DNA of 64,000 bases from Xiphias gladius (lineage: Eukaryota; Chordata; Actinopteri; Istiophoriformes; Xiphiidae): contig NC_053421.1 of NCBI RefSeq assembly GCF_016859285.1, positions 5,230,100 through 5,294,099 of the forward strand. Direction: 5' to 3'. The translations under genes were made by a program, and so were the position numbers. The notes under the pieces were generated by a model. The model searched no databases. It saw only the letters and a list, made by a program, of their open reading frames with translations, and was not told where the DNA came from. Below are positions 1 through 21,451 of this stretch, one piece after another; positions within the stretch are counted from its first letter, which is position 1; the number at the start of each line of letters is the position of its first letter.

Positions 1-1440
1 TTTATACTGGGGGCTGATAAACTATCACTGTTAAATGTATACTGGGCACTAATAAGATCCACTATTGATTCTGGAGGAATAAGTTTATGGAAAAGCATGT
101 AAAACAATTTTACAAAGATTACACAGGTTTCAGAATACAGCAATAAGATTATGTTTAGGGGCTGTGAGAACAAGTCCAATAAACGCTCTGTGCTGGTGAG
201 TAGTTGTTACATGTTAGACGAGAGAAACTACCAGTAGTGTATAGCGTTTGACTAGAAGGATGAGGAAAGGAACAGCCCGCCACTGAGGCTTTGAGTTGTG
301 GGGAGTTGTGTGGGGAGTATACTAAGGTAAGTGACAGAGGTTATGGATGGCGTATAGGTAAGAGTGTAGAAAAGATGGGCATGATAGAGTTAAACTACAG
401 TCCATCTGTTGTTTTAAGCAATGATCCTCCATGGATTCTCCCAGATCCATATGTTAAACTACAGCTGGGAATTGGTGTATATATATATATGCCAGAATTT
501 ACTGTTAATATACATCACAGACTGACTGATAAATTGTCAATATTTTCAGCAGAAATCATTGCAATTATTTTTGGCCTTCAGTGGATAGAACATGTACAGT
601 CATTACAGTCATTACAGTCAAATGGTCGGATTCAACAGTGGCTCGAGGAGGTGTGGTATCAAGGCAAACGGGCAGGGAAGATCTCATGATAGAAACTCCC
701 ATTCTGTTTTTAGGATTACAGGGATGGGTTTAGAAATGTAATTTTGTTGGGTCACTGCTCATACGGGTGTTAAAGGTAATGGACAGGCAGATAAATTGGC
801 AAAGAAGGCTCTCAAAGTATATTACAACCAAGTGATAAAAGTTTCTTATGGTAGGGGAAATCATTCATTTGAATTGCCATAATTAACGCCTGGCAGAAAG
901 AATGGGATACAGACAATGAATTATAATAGTTATATAATAATTATAATAGAGACTACAGAAGGCAGTCAATGTTAAACACTTTAAGGGAGGATATCGTAAC
1001 CACAGGCAGCAGATAATCATAACACGATTAAGGTGCAGGCATGCAGGTTTTCAGTCCATGTTTTATATAATGGGGAAAAGTCAAATGAATCTGTGTCATC
1101 GGTGTAACACTGGAAGATGTAGAACACATTATCATGCATTGCAGTAACTATAATTCAGAGAGGGAGACATTAAGAAATATAGTACATGAGACAGGGCAGG
1201 AATGGAGTTTAAAATCACTACTGAGCACAGGACGGGAAATCAGAAGGGGTTTGGTAGGTTATATAATACAGGCGGGATTAGGAAATAGGGTGTTATTTTT
1301 TTATAGACCAGTCGGTATTTAGGTGATCTAATGCAATGACTTTACACACTCCGACACAGTAGGTGGCGATGTGCACCTGTAAAGTTGGTTTTTGATCCGC
1401 CAGTCAATGCAAAGAATTGGCGGGAGGTCCGGAGGACTTA
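1..1440 (+). mobile_element. 3' fragment of an I/Nimb-clade LINE, decayed
   Basis: This is the 3' end of a non-LTR retrotransposon that is no longer functional. Translation of about 1-240 resembles the end of a reverse-transcriptase domain, with stops. At 470-800 an RNase H-like segment follows in shifting frames; residues such as LSIFSAEIIAI and the later WVTAHTGVKGNGQADKLAK are typical of the RNase H domain of I-type LINEs. At 1134-1230 a short C-terminal region fits the same family. The 3' end at about 1345-1430 has the 'acagtaggtggcgatg' sequence and the 'ccgccagtcaatgc' stretch that I associate with fish I/Nimb elements. Frameshifts and stops break every domain. The 5' part lies outside the window. 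Clade assignment is from memory. Confidence 0.75.
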
Positions 1441-2445
1441 ATGTAGCTGTTCTTGAGTTTGATTTTGTGGCCGTCTTCATTGGTGCGTTTATTTTTCACT
1501 GGTAAGGCATTTACAACATGTGGATTATGACTCTCAATAACTAATATCTATCAAAATTCCGATTTTTCTGTATGTGTCCCTCCAGAAATTCTACCCTAGC
1601 GTCAAAGATTGCAACGGGCTAACAGAAAGCTTGTCTCTCTTAATCAGCAGAAAACGAAATGCATGTTATATTTGTGCGTTGACGAAAAATGCACCAAGTT
1701 GTTACCGAGACGACCCCGTCTTCCACAGTAAACCTTTTCAACCGTCGCACTCAAACTAAACCCTCGGTGTAGTCATGGTTACCCCCCTCGACCAGCATTC
1801 TCACATGTCGCTGGCTAAGGTGGGACGGCCGTATGAGAGCAATGGGTGGATGACGCTTTCAATTTAAAAAAAAGTTGCCGAGTAAGCTAACAAAGTTACA
1901 CGCGAAGGAAGTAATGGTCGCCCCTCGCGCAAACAGTTTCTGTTCATTTTGGGGATCGCTGATTGACCCAAGGGTATTAATGGAAAAATAAACCCCAGTG
2001 GCCGTGTCAGTCAAAAGCGAAGTTAATATAATCATAGCACTGGCCCAGTTCTGGTATTCCGTCTATAACAACTTTGAATATATGCAGTCTGATTTTCTTT
2101 GGGGAAATTTCCAAGTTAATTGCCTTATCCCTGTGACCCAAAAAAGCGGCCATTAACCTAGTTCTGAAAGATGGTTCGCAGCCACTGCTGTCTTACACAT
2201 TTTGAGGGCTATTGATTTCATGAGACAGCTGTCCTTAAATTTTCAGTCATCAAGGCTGTTTATCTGAAGCCTCATCTGGTGTAACTGCTTGGCATTTCCA
2301 GTAAGTACAGCTTTCAGTCCCTTGGTGCTTTCCATTTTCCTGGAAGTCATTCTTTGCCGGCTAGCTTTTAAAGTCTCTCTCAGTTTCTGGCTCATCACCT
2401 TCTTCGTGGTGTTGTGCTGACCAAGTTCCTGTATAATTTCTTCAG
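1441..2445 (+). other. Upstream region of znf706, probable promoter and 5' exon
   Basis: There is no recognisable coding sequence here. The part at about 1560-1990 is richer in CpG dinucleotides than its surroundings, and the first non-coding exon and promoter of znf706 may lie here. I could not fix a transcription start or a donor site. A good acceptor (tttcttcag) ends at 2445, just before the coding exon. Confidence 0.35.
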
Positions 2446-2459
2446 GTCTAGCATCAGAT

Positions 2460-3654
2460 ATGGCCCGTGGGCACCAGAAGTTCCAGTCCCAGCAGAAGAA
2501 TGCCAAAAAGCAGGCAGAGATCAAGAAGAGCAAAGGCCATGACCAGAAGGCTGCAGCGAAGGCTGCTTTAGTATACATGTGCACTGTGTGTCGGGTATGT
2601 GCTTAGGCGCAAAACAGAACATAAAATTATTGTTATGACCTTGATATCATTTAACCATGATGTTAGGATGGAACTCAGGCAAAGGAGCCACGTGCCTCTC
2701 ATACTGAGCAATATTAAATTGCTCTCAAAAATTAAACTTGTTTAATGAAAGTATGTGTTAAAGTGAATGTATGTAAGTGTAAGTATGATTCAGGCAATGC
2801 CTGTACCATCTTAAGGGATCTGGGAATCTTGAAGCCCTTATACGTGTGCCATTGTAGTCACTCTTGTGAAAAGCCCCTTTTAGAAAGCTGGTTGAGGAGC
2901 CTTTGCCCAAATTTCTGTCTTTCCGACACTGTCTGAAGGTCATGCCTTCCTCAGTGATTGTCCATTGTAGGTATGAAAATTGGCTGAACTATAAGTGCTT
3001 GATGAACTCTTCTCTCCACATTCCTCATATGGCTACTTCCCCCACTGTCTGTGTTTACTGTTAAATCGCACTGATGCCCTCTGTTTTGGTTGTGGTGAAG
3101 TTGTAAACAGTGGCTGGGACACAGATGCAAACTCGCGCTTTACTTTCTCTTTACATGTTTTAACTAAACACTTACCAAGCCTGTATGTTACCTGTAAATG
3201 CAATATTTTATTTTCCCTTAGCCTGTTAAGTAATCTCTTGTCCCAGTGGTCACTGACCACCAATGAAGGTAGCTGCTCTGACAGAGTGTTAACCAGCTCA
3301 CATTTTTAACATCATGGACAGTGCATCTTTTGACCCATCGAGTGATCTTGTGAAAGACCAGAGATCTACCTTTATGGTGCTGTTGATGTAGCTGGTCAAA
3401 CTGATTTTGTGAGGGTATTACTGTAAGACCTGGGCTAAATGCCTTGTATATTAATGCCCTTTTTGTTTTTTTTTTAAACTAATGTGCTTTTCATGGACTG
3501 CCTGTTTAAATGTATATTTTCTAATTTTTTAACTTTTTTCTTCCTCACACTCTCTCAGACACAAATGCCCGACCCGAAGACCTTTAAGCAGCACTTTGAA
3601 AGCAAACATCCAAAGTCCGCAATGCCCCCGGAGTTGGTTGACGTGGAGGTGTAA
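2460..3654 (+). CDS. znf706: Zinc finger protein 706 (two coding exons)
   Basis: Coding exons are 2460-2594 and 3559-3654, joined by a GT-AG intron (gtatgt donor, ctctcag acceptor). They give a 76-residue protein, the usual length of vertebrate ZNF706. It starts MARGHQKFQSQQKNAKKQ and has a Lys/Gln-rich basic N-terminal half. A single C2H2 zinc finger follows: CTVC at about 41-44, with the two histidines in the KQHFESKHP segment. The intron falls between the second zinc-binding cysteine and the linker, with phase 0. The start is the first ATG after a clear 3' splice site at 2445, so an upstream non-coding exon is expected. ZNF706 has been reported to act as a repressor affecting exit from pluripotency; nothing in the sequence tests that. 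The call rests on near-identity to the human protein as I remember it. Confidence 0.96.
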
Positions 3655-5215
3655 GAGATTCACCTCTGTTTCAGTAAGACAGTTGGGGCGGATTCAGGAC
3701 AGGCTTCTACATTTTGCAGTGTTTTTGATTAAAATATCTTCAATACAACTTCAGCTATTCATAATGCTGCTTAATTCAGTAATTAATGCATGGGTGTTTT
3801 ATGCAGGGATGGTACTTACCTTGCATGCCCATGGTCATTTTTCCAGATTGGATTTTTTTTGCCAGAATTTAATCCAGGGTGACTACTGAAGGTAGACACA
3901 CAGCAGCCAGCTGGCCTCTTTTGGCTTTTGCCAAAAATGTATATGCTTTTATTGTATGCAATATTTTTATCTGATCATTTCTAAACATTATGTTTACAAT
4001 ACCAAGTTGTCCATGGGCTCTCCCACCATTACACCATCTCAGGGCTCCCACTGTTCCAGGACAAGCTTTGAGTTCAGAAGGAAATATGAATTGGCCCTAG
4101 CTCAGCTGAACAAAATTGTAATACTGTGATGATAATTGGAAGTTGTCTACAGTCAAATCCAGTATCCTGTGAAACCCATAATGGGTTTTTGACTGAAACT
4201 AATTTGTGATGCACCAGGATTGGGGTCTTAATTTCAGTTGATTCAGAGGGACTTTGAAGTTCATAATGTGTTTGGAAAGAAGCTTAATCAAAACCACTAA
4301 TAAGGTGTTCTTTTGTGTAGATTCAGATTTACTTCCTATATGCACTGATTTTGTTATTCCCTGCCCAGATAATTTCAAAAATTTCAGGACAAGTCTGTAG
4401 TTTTTGTTTATATAAAGAATATAAATTAAACACATTGTGCTACACGGGTACTGAAATTGTGCATTGTGTTTTCCCTCAGATGTTCATGAAATGTATTTAG
4501 TTCATGTCCATTGTTTAACTTTCTCCTATGCAGTGGAGTTGTAAAATTCTACTCCTGGCAAACCCTTCCATGGCACAGTTTCTTCAGCTATTCTTCTCAC
4601 AGAGCACTGTGATGACCACATAAAACCTGTATAATCTGTGGTCCTGTTAGAAGTGGGCCGTTGACTGAATTAGGGTGAAGATTAGTTTGCTCTGGGTGTT
4701 TTTAAATGATAACACTAATGAGCTACTCCTATACCCCCAGTTTGTCATTGTAATAAGTATGTGGCATAATTGTGTGCAGCACTGTAGTATTTGATCATGA
4801 TTTTGTTCAATGTTGTATTTTGCAGTATAACCTTGTCTCACACCGTCATTTCAGTGGCCTATGTGAAAACAAACCTTAATGCTGCCTCGTGCTCTTTAAT
4901 GTTATCCTGTCATTATGGTAGAAAAGTATTTTGACTTTGAACCTGCATTAAAAGTCTGAACTACATTACACTGTAAGTTAGCTTTGTTAATTTTATATAA
5001 GTTTCTTTTCATAGCATGCTAACAAAGATTTAATTTATAGAAAGAAAAACTATTTTCTATACATTTGGACCGGCTGGTCATTAACCACTGACATTGTATC
5101 ACTGTGCTAAAGTCTGGACAGACAAGCAGTCATGTTTCTACGTTTGTAATAATCATATCTTTGTCCATGCAATGTAATGTATAACCTTTTAATAAAGGTG
5201 TTACTTTTATATTAA
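3655..5215 (+). other. znf706: znf706 3' UTR
   Basis: About 1.5 kb of AT-rich, non-coding sequence follows the stop codon. It runs without an obvious repeat to a canonical AATAAA at 5191-5196. The end about 20 bases later is inferred from that signal. Confidence 0.6.
5191..5196 (+). terminator. znf706: Poly(A) signal AATAAA of znf706
   Basis: A canonical hexamer lies downstream of the znf706 stop, followed within 40 bases by a GT-rich tract of the kind that serves as a downstream processing element. Confidence 0.65.
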
Positions 5216-5226
5216 CCATCACTATG

Positions 5227-5230
<4 letters not shown>

Positions 5231-5276
<46 letters not shown>
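5231..5276. repeat. (GT)n microsatellite
   Basis: An uninterrupted run of 23 GT units lies directly downstream of the znf706 poly(A) signal. Confidence 0.97.
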
Positions 5277-5279
<3 letters not shown>

Positions 5280-8200
5280 TTAAACTGTATTCTTGAACCG
5301 AACTAAAACATGTAGAAATTTCTCTCCTTATTCTTTTTCCACCTACTGCAAAGGCCATGCAGTAAGCGGGAGCTCAATAAGGCAGGAAATTCCTAGTATT
5401 GTAATGTCAGGGTCTTTTCTGATCTCACCTGTTTGAAACTAAGAAGTGTGTGTTTCTAAATACACTGCCTTTATTGTTAAATCATTATAATCTCCATCAA
5501 ATTACAGCGAAAACTACACCGTTTATAAGATGTGCAATGAAGGTGAAAATGTATCCAAAACTGCTCTCCCAGACGTTTCAATTAGTTCTCTATGCCCCAT
5601 AAATGTAATCTCCGTCTGGGTTTCATTAGTTTATACCTTCGTGAGAGTAAAACAGCCTCTCATCCACTTAGTTAATAATAAAACTAATTATATATTTAAG
5701 AGCTAGGTATGTAGCATAAAGGTAATAATGAATCACTGCTTCAGTTGTAATATTACAAGAACTGACAAAAACGAATTAATGTTGGTACTTTATTTGTCGC
5801 ATTCTTGATCTATTAAAGCCCTCATCCTGTTGGTTGCTTTAGAAAGTGTGTTTTAACAGGCATGTAAACCCATGCAACAGCTGGATAATATCTATGAAAT
5901 ATTACAGCTACTGAATCCAGAATACTCCTTAAAGAATTCCTACTCTTTCTATTCCCTCCAATAGTGGTTATTTATTTGTTTGCCAGTCTCTTCCAGTCCC
6001 AGAGCTGTAGTAAGAGGTGAACAGAGGAACATTCTTGTTGCTGGGTTGAGAGTAGTCCGCATTGCCAGCAGAGTATAATGCAGAATGGTGGAGTAAACTT
6101 CACTGAAGTGGTGTTCCAGGTAGTTCAGTACTCTTGACTGATGAGGAAGCCTGGAGCACATTCTGTGACTGTGGTACAGTTAACACTGGGGTCAATGTGA
6201 TGTACTACTGGGCCAACAGGATATGTGAAGAGGCCTGTACAGTAGTTTCTTTCAGCCTGAAGGCAGCTACCACTTGCTATGTCTACTTACTTGGTAAAGT
6301 AAGTAAAGATTAAAAGGACAATAAAGTAATATGTACGCACAGTACCATTCAAGAACTGAGACATTAGATATATTTAGTAATACTCATTATACGTAGCCAG
6401 ACTACAACTGGCATTTTATCTCAGCCTGTGCGAGACAAAGTGCCTCTTCTACAGATATTAGAAACATGGCTACACTTCCAGACACAGTACATTTTCTCCC
6501 ATGTACATATACAGACTGCTGACAACACATGTATCGTGTTGACTCAGTATGTTTCATACTGACTCTAATGGAGGCTGACTTCGCTTACCTAAATGCCATT
6601 TTTTCATGGATTGTGTGCTCTTGAGGGTAAAGCTTCAAACCAGCTAAAAGTAATTGGATTGTGGTATTTGTTAAATTCCAATCTGAGGCTTGATAATACG
6701 ACGTGATACATTTTACAGTGTTGGGATTTTTTTTCTCACTCTTATATGTGTAAAAGACTACAGTAGTCAACATTATAAAGTCCAAAACTACAGACCCTAT
6801 TTTCAAAAGACAATTGACTGAGCAAAACTCAGATTGTCGTGCAGACTGTTACATTGACAAACACTAGATGTAACAACCAGAGCAGTAACACACTGGTTTA
6901 GCCTATATTAACAAAAAAGAAAAAATAGGCCATTTGGAAGAAAGGTTTGCATTTGTTAAAAAAAAAAAGTGAATTAAGTGACTTTAATTTTGTCTGATGA
7001 TGTTTTAGAAAATAATGGTAAACATGTAATGTGTTGTGTATATATACAAACCGACCTGTGTTGCAGAGGAGCCCATGCCGTCGTCCATTTTGAAAATGTA
7101 CTGTGCCTCTCAGGACCTGCGGTGGAGATGACGGTAACAGAAGCAACTTCCCTCTGATTTTTTTTTTTACAAATACAAATCTGTTCTACACATGTACAAA
7201 CTTGAATTTCTCATGCTGATTTATTTTACAGGTGTGCAAGGGTTGATTTACAACTACAGACTTTGGCATTAATTGTGAACATCAATTTACAAGCTCCAAA
7301 TCTTCTTGACCCTGGTTTGAGCCATTGAACATGTGCATCACTGATGCTGCGATTTAGACAGACCTGTGTAGTAGGCCTGTGAGTGATCAGCTGTGCTTGG
7401 TGACTGGAGGATACAGAGACGCCAAAAACATTGGCACGTGCTCGCCAGCTGCGATCACAGCTGTGGTCTTCACTGTTTCTGGTTGATATGAGCATCAACA
7501 TTAAGTTCAGTGAATATCCAGAACGCTTTGGAGTCGGTTTAACACTGAATATTGAGGGGAGAAAAATTGTTTTTTTTTTTTTTGTATTGACTGCTCATTG
7601 CAAATATTGGGGGGACAAATTTTGGTTTCTCATATGGGGACATGTCCCCATCCCCCACAACAAATATGTCCTTGGATGGGTGGCAGGGTGGTGACCCTAT
7701 AAATTGGGCATGATAAGAGATAAAATACATCAAAAGCCTCAGACTAACTGGATCTGAACTGATTTAACATATAGTGCTTGCAATGCCCACTTATTGGGCT
7801 ACAGATGCACTCACATGTAGATAGAAATGCACAAAGCTCTACTACTACTACAAACCAAAAATACATGGACTACAACAACAATCTGGTACTGTAATGATAA
7901 TAAGGCAGAATATTAATACTTCTTGTAGCACATTCCTAAGCCACGTTATCAAGTTTGCAAAGTGGTTCAAGATCGAGATAAAAGGCCATAGTATCCAAAC
8001 AGAGCAGTGGAAAAGGACAAAATGGTTTTGATGTTATTTTATACAGATTGCTTTTTTCCCCTCTTTTTGAAAAAAAAAGTCCATGTTTTGTGCCCACAGG
8101 CCCCTCAAAAAGGAGATGGCATCTCAAGAGGTTAATCCTTAAAATGGGTGCTCCAGCAATTTATTATCACACTCATCTATTTTTAACAAAATAAAGTTTA

Positions 8201-8419
8201 TTGAGGCAGTAGTGGCCAAGATATCCTGACTTTCAGTCCCTTAGTCAAGATCCAGAAACTCTAGCTCCTACATTTCCCACTATCCCCCAGGGATTTGACT
8301 GTTGTTACAGAATACAGAAGCCGGGTGGATCTTGCAGAGTTACATATGACAACAGTGAGTATTGCGTATAACAATACAAACACTAGAACTTTGGTAATAA
8401 TTTATAGATGTGTGTGTGT

Positions 8420-8462
<43 letters not shown>

Positions 8463-9420
8463 CTCAAGATGTGGACTAACCGGTTACACATCTTTAGGTT
8501 ATCACTCACCTTACTCTTTTTTTCTTTACTTGAAATCCCTCTGTCTGTGTACTACACCCCTTCTGGACTGCACAGTAACAAGTGAGAGGAGACTTTTTTT
8601 TTAATATAACTGGTTCCTCTGCATTTCTACAGCTGATACTATCTGATCTGCCCTTAAATAGGTTACAAGCTTGAAATCATGTCCCTAGGGAAAATGTGAC
8701 GAGTCAAAAATAGCCTCACTCTCTCCCCTTGGAAACCAACCAGAATGTGCAGAAATAGTCATTTCTATTAGGCAAGATACACTGTAGTTCTGTGTCCTAT
8801 GTTCTAGTTTGTGATGCCCTCAGCATCCACAGTAAGTACTACTGAAGCTGTTCCAGACACAATTCAACACCTGTGTGGAAAATGACAATATCTAATTTTG
8901 TTAGAGACATATCACCCTGGTAGCCAAGGAGCTTGGTGGTCCCTAGTGAAAGATCCTTTTAGGAACTGGATAAAATGTAAGCCCCATACAGCCTTGACCT
9001 GTGTCACAGCAAACATATCCTGGGAGCCATTCAAGACTTTAGAAGTCCTTTCAGTCTTCAGTATGTGCTGTCTCTGCCTCTGTTTGGATACAAAATTGTG
9101 ATCTGCAACAAGACACTGTTTGAACCTGCTGGTGATGATGACTTTAATATCAAAGTTATTGTGATGTTTCGAGGTGAGGTTTTCATAAATTGCATCTCTA
9201 CTTGCTCGAATGCAACATCATGGCACACTGGATTTAATTAGAAGTGCCTATAATGCATTTGGGGTTGTAAATTGATTACATGAAAGAGTATGGCAAAGAT
9301 TACAGTCGTAATATAACAATAATTTTACTATAAAAAAATAAAAAATGTGCTTACATTGACTACATTATTTGCAATCATTTATCTGCCATTTGCCTCACAA
9401 AGGCTAGGTGAGTAATGGTA
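5280..9420. other. Intergenic region between znf706 and ywhaz
   Basis: No gene could be supported. Short open frames here have no recognisable domains or paired splice sites. The region contains T-rich and A-rich runs and a (TG)n tract at 8409-8461. The stretch at 8130-8300 reads like a dispersed fish repeat, but I cannot name it. Confidence 0.5.
8409..8461. repeat. (TG)n microsatellite
   Basis: About 26 TG units with one TA interruption. It makes spurious Cys/Val-repeat open frames. Confidence 0.96.
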
Positions 9421-9430
9421 AGGGGGGAAC

Positions 9431-9484
9431 ACTACAACTCCCATAATGTCTTGTGTTCGGTTGCCTGGGTAACGTTTGACGTCA
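9431..9484 (+). promoter_or_regulatory. ywhaz: ywhaz core promoter: ZNF143-type, X-box and CRE motifs
   Basis: Three well-formed motifs sit within 54 bases just upstream of the presumed first exon. ACTACAACTCCCATAATGT at 9431-9449 resembles the ZNF143/THAP11 (SBS) element. GTTGCC-TG-GGTAAC at 9460-9473 fits the RFX X-box consensus with a 2-base spacer. TGACGTCA at 9477-9484 is a perfect palindromic cAMP response element. The spacing of X-box and CRE, three bases apart, recalls the X1-X2 arrangement of MHC class II promoters. Motif names are from memory and binding is inferred. Confidence 0.6.
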
Positions 9485-9642
9485 CACACCCAGCCACCCA
9501 GCCACCCACCCCATCCTCTCCGGGCCGTGCCTTGGACTGGTGTGATTGGAGGGAAACCCCGTGGACTGCATTCAGACAATCGGGCTGAGAGAATCAGCTG
9601 TAGCTTGGTACGCCGACATCACTGCAATCTGCCAGTACTCAG
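9485..9642 (+). other. ywhaz: Predicted non-coding first exon of ywhaz
   Basis: A GC-richer segment ends in a good donor (CAG followed by GTATGA at 9643). It is placed as the 5' UTR exon because the ATG exon at 12266 begins with an acceptor, and vertebrate 14-3-3 zeta genes have upstream non-coding exons. The exact start is unknown. Confidence 0.55.
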
Positions 9643-12265
9643 GTATGATAGGATTTACAGCTTTTAAAGTTTCCTTTTACGTTTTCATAAGTTATTGTTA
9701 GGTCTTCGAACTAATAGTGAAACATAGCGATAATGGAGGCGCATCTTCTACATTTGACGGTGGGCTACATTTAGCGGCGACAATTATCAGACCGACGAAC
9801 AATGGCTAGCTAAGCTACCGTTTGGGATATGTCTAATGGCTGGTTTCAAATAGGGACATCAAACGGGGAAGGCGTGTCAGGTCGAAGGTTGTTGCTCTGA
9901 TAATCTGTAGCATTGGCTAAATGCGTTAACCCTGTTAATTGAAGTAATTTGTTAGGTTATGCTAATTTATTAAATGTTCCTGCCATTCAATATAAAGCAA
10001 AAGGTGCATTGTCTTGGAGGAATGATTGCTAGTTAAATGTAATTTTTCAGGTAACGGCAATAGTTATCTTAATCTCATTTTCAGTGTCTGTAATATTACA
10101 GACTTGCCGACCGTTTATTAGTTTTATTTGCTGACGTTAAGTGTCAAAAAATGCATTAACAAAACTACAAACAGGAGACAAATTGTGATACAACATCTGC
10201 TACCAGACGGGTGGCTCCACTAAGATGCACACCTTTTAAAGGCTTTGGGTCCGGCTAACCGACCAAGTTCATGATTTTTTTGGGTTCGAGGTAAACTCAA
10301 ACGTTTAAAGGTGTGTGGTCAAACATTATGAGCGTGTGAGAGTAGTTATGAAAATTGGTACAACGCGTAGCCCATTTCTAAAGGCTGTCTGGCTTGGAAT
10401 GCTTCGATTTCAGGAAATAGTCGACGCCTTACTGGAAACAGGTCACGAGGGCCTAACGAAAAGCCGCTATCGGTTGCTTTTCATGCACTAAATGGTGTTT
10501 CTCGTCAGAACTATGCCTGTAAATTTAACGGAAGCATTTCTGGGTCCGTATCGGCCGAATATACGGACAATAGTCACAGCAAGACAAGTGTAAACGCGGT
10601 TTAATTTCGCACTTTTCCGCTTGTTGGGCGAGTCACAGGTAGAGGAATGGGTGTGGTATGTGTGGGTTTACGGGAGGAAGGGGGGCACATTTACGTTTGC
10701 CCTGAAGGCAAGAGTGTTATTTCGTACCATGTCTATAGCATGCAGTCTTTCGGCGAATAGCATGCACACACGATACTTAAGCTGTAACTACTTGATAACT
10801 TTTTTGTTGCTTAGTTATTTACTGATGGAAATGTACCCGTGGGTCGTATTGCATCATGTTCATGCCTCTCGGTGTTGAAAATAGTACAGTTCCTACAGAT
10901 TGACTAAATCCCTTTGCGTTCTGATTTTAGATTTTTTTCAAAACGGAATTGTAAAGCAATTGGGATTCTTTGTGTTAGTGTTTTGGAGTGGTGGTAGAAA
11001 TGCTACAATAAAAAAAAACGAGTCCGTCTTAACACACTTATGTCTTTCCTCAGGGTAATATTTGTTAATTTTCAAGGAAACTTGTTAACTCTAATGTATT
11101 TTAACATATTTCCTTCCGTTTGAAAGAAGTAACCAACATGTATGTTGTACCAATTGTGATGTTTAAAAAAAAAAAAAAAAGGCAAATCCTCTGGTATGTC
11201 ATTTTGTGATTTCTGAATTTAGTGTTTTGTTTTGTTTTTTTTCCAGTTTATTTTGTTGTCCAATATATGGTGTGGTCTGTGTTAGAATTTGCTTTCTTTT
11301 CTGTACTTCAAGACATATCTTGAAACATGTCACTCTGCATGCACTTTAAAATGGAAAAAATGGGATTGATTCTGTGGAAGCCTGCTGGCTATTTTGAATG
11401 GGTCAAACGGATGTATGCTATTGATGTAGTAACGAGAATTCCTTTGCATTGGTGTATGCTTCAAAAAAGTAATGTACAAGCAAACGTAGACTGCCTTTGC
11501 ACTGTAGCTGCTGGTACATTACTTTTCTCTCTTCTTCAAAACCACAATATTGCTTAGTAACTTGCAGGGCTAATACTGTACAATAGTATGGTGGCAAAGC
11601 CATAGCAGAATAGCCATTTTTCTCAAATCACTATGCTTAAAGGCCTTGCAGGCTTAATTTTATTTGAATGTAACTACATCTTTACTTACTGAAACCTTCT
11701 CGTTTAGCTAACAAAAATGCATTTCAAACAATTAAAATTTATTAGATTCTTTAGCTTAAACATATCGTCAGCTCACTCTTGCTTTGGTGCTCAATTGCTA
11801 TGTTTGATAACCCTTGCAATACCCCACTGTCCACTTTTTCTTGTTATCTCCCATAGCCTTGAACTTCCATAGTGTGCATTAGTGTTTTCTTGGACAAGTA
11901 CTTCCTAAGGAGGGCAGCAAACCTCAAAAACAGTAGTTACACCATGTGCTACAACTTCAGTTAAACCAATTAAGTTAGTGTGGTGTGGTAGCTTCTCTGG
12001 AGTGAGTAGAAATCCACATCTATTGATGTATTCAGATTAGAGCCTGCACAGATGATTTCTGATATCAGATTTCCTGATAGATTAGACCTTCATTTGCCTC
12101 ATTACATGCTCTTAAATTCTTTTTTCGCTTTTTTTTTGCTCAATACACTTAGTAATGGGCACTTGTGTAAATAGGTATGGGCCCAAATTTAAAAAAACAT
12201 GTCCGTTTACTACTCACTTATTTGACCTCAGCTGATTTTTTTCCTCTCTGCTTTCCTTTCTCCAG
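9643..12265 (+). other. ywhaz: ywhaz intron 1
   Basis: It runs from the GTATGA donor to the acceptor ending at 12265. It is AT-rich and non-coding. I see no recognisable mobile element or RNA gene in it. Confidence 0.55.
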
Positions 12266-12274
12266 TGAGCAGTC

Positions 12275-21451
<9,177 letters not shown>

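Noticed and set aside
8295..8604. Cys/Val-repeat open frames
   Set aside because: Produced by translating the (TG)n tract.
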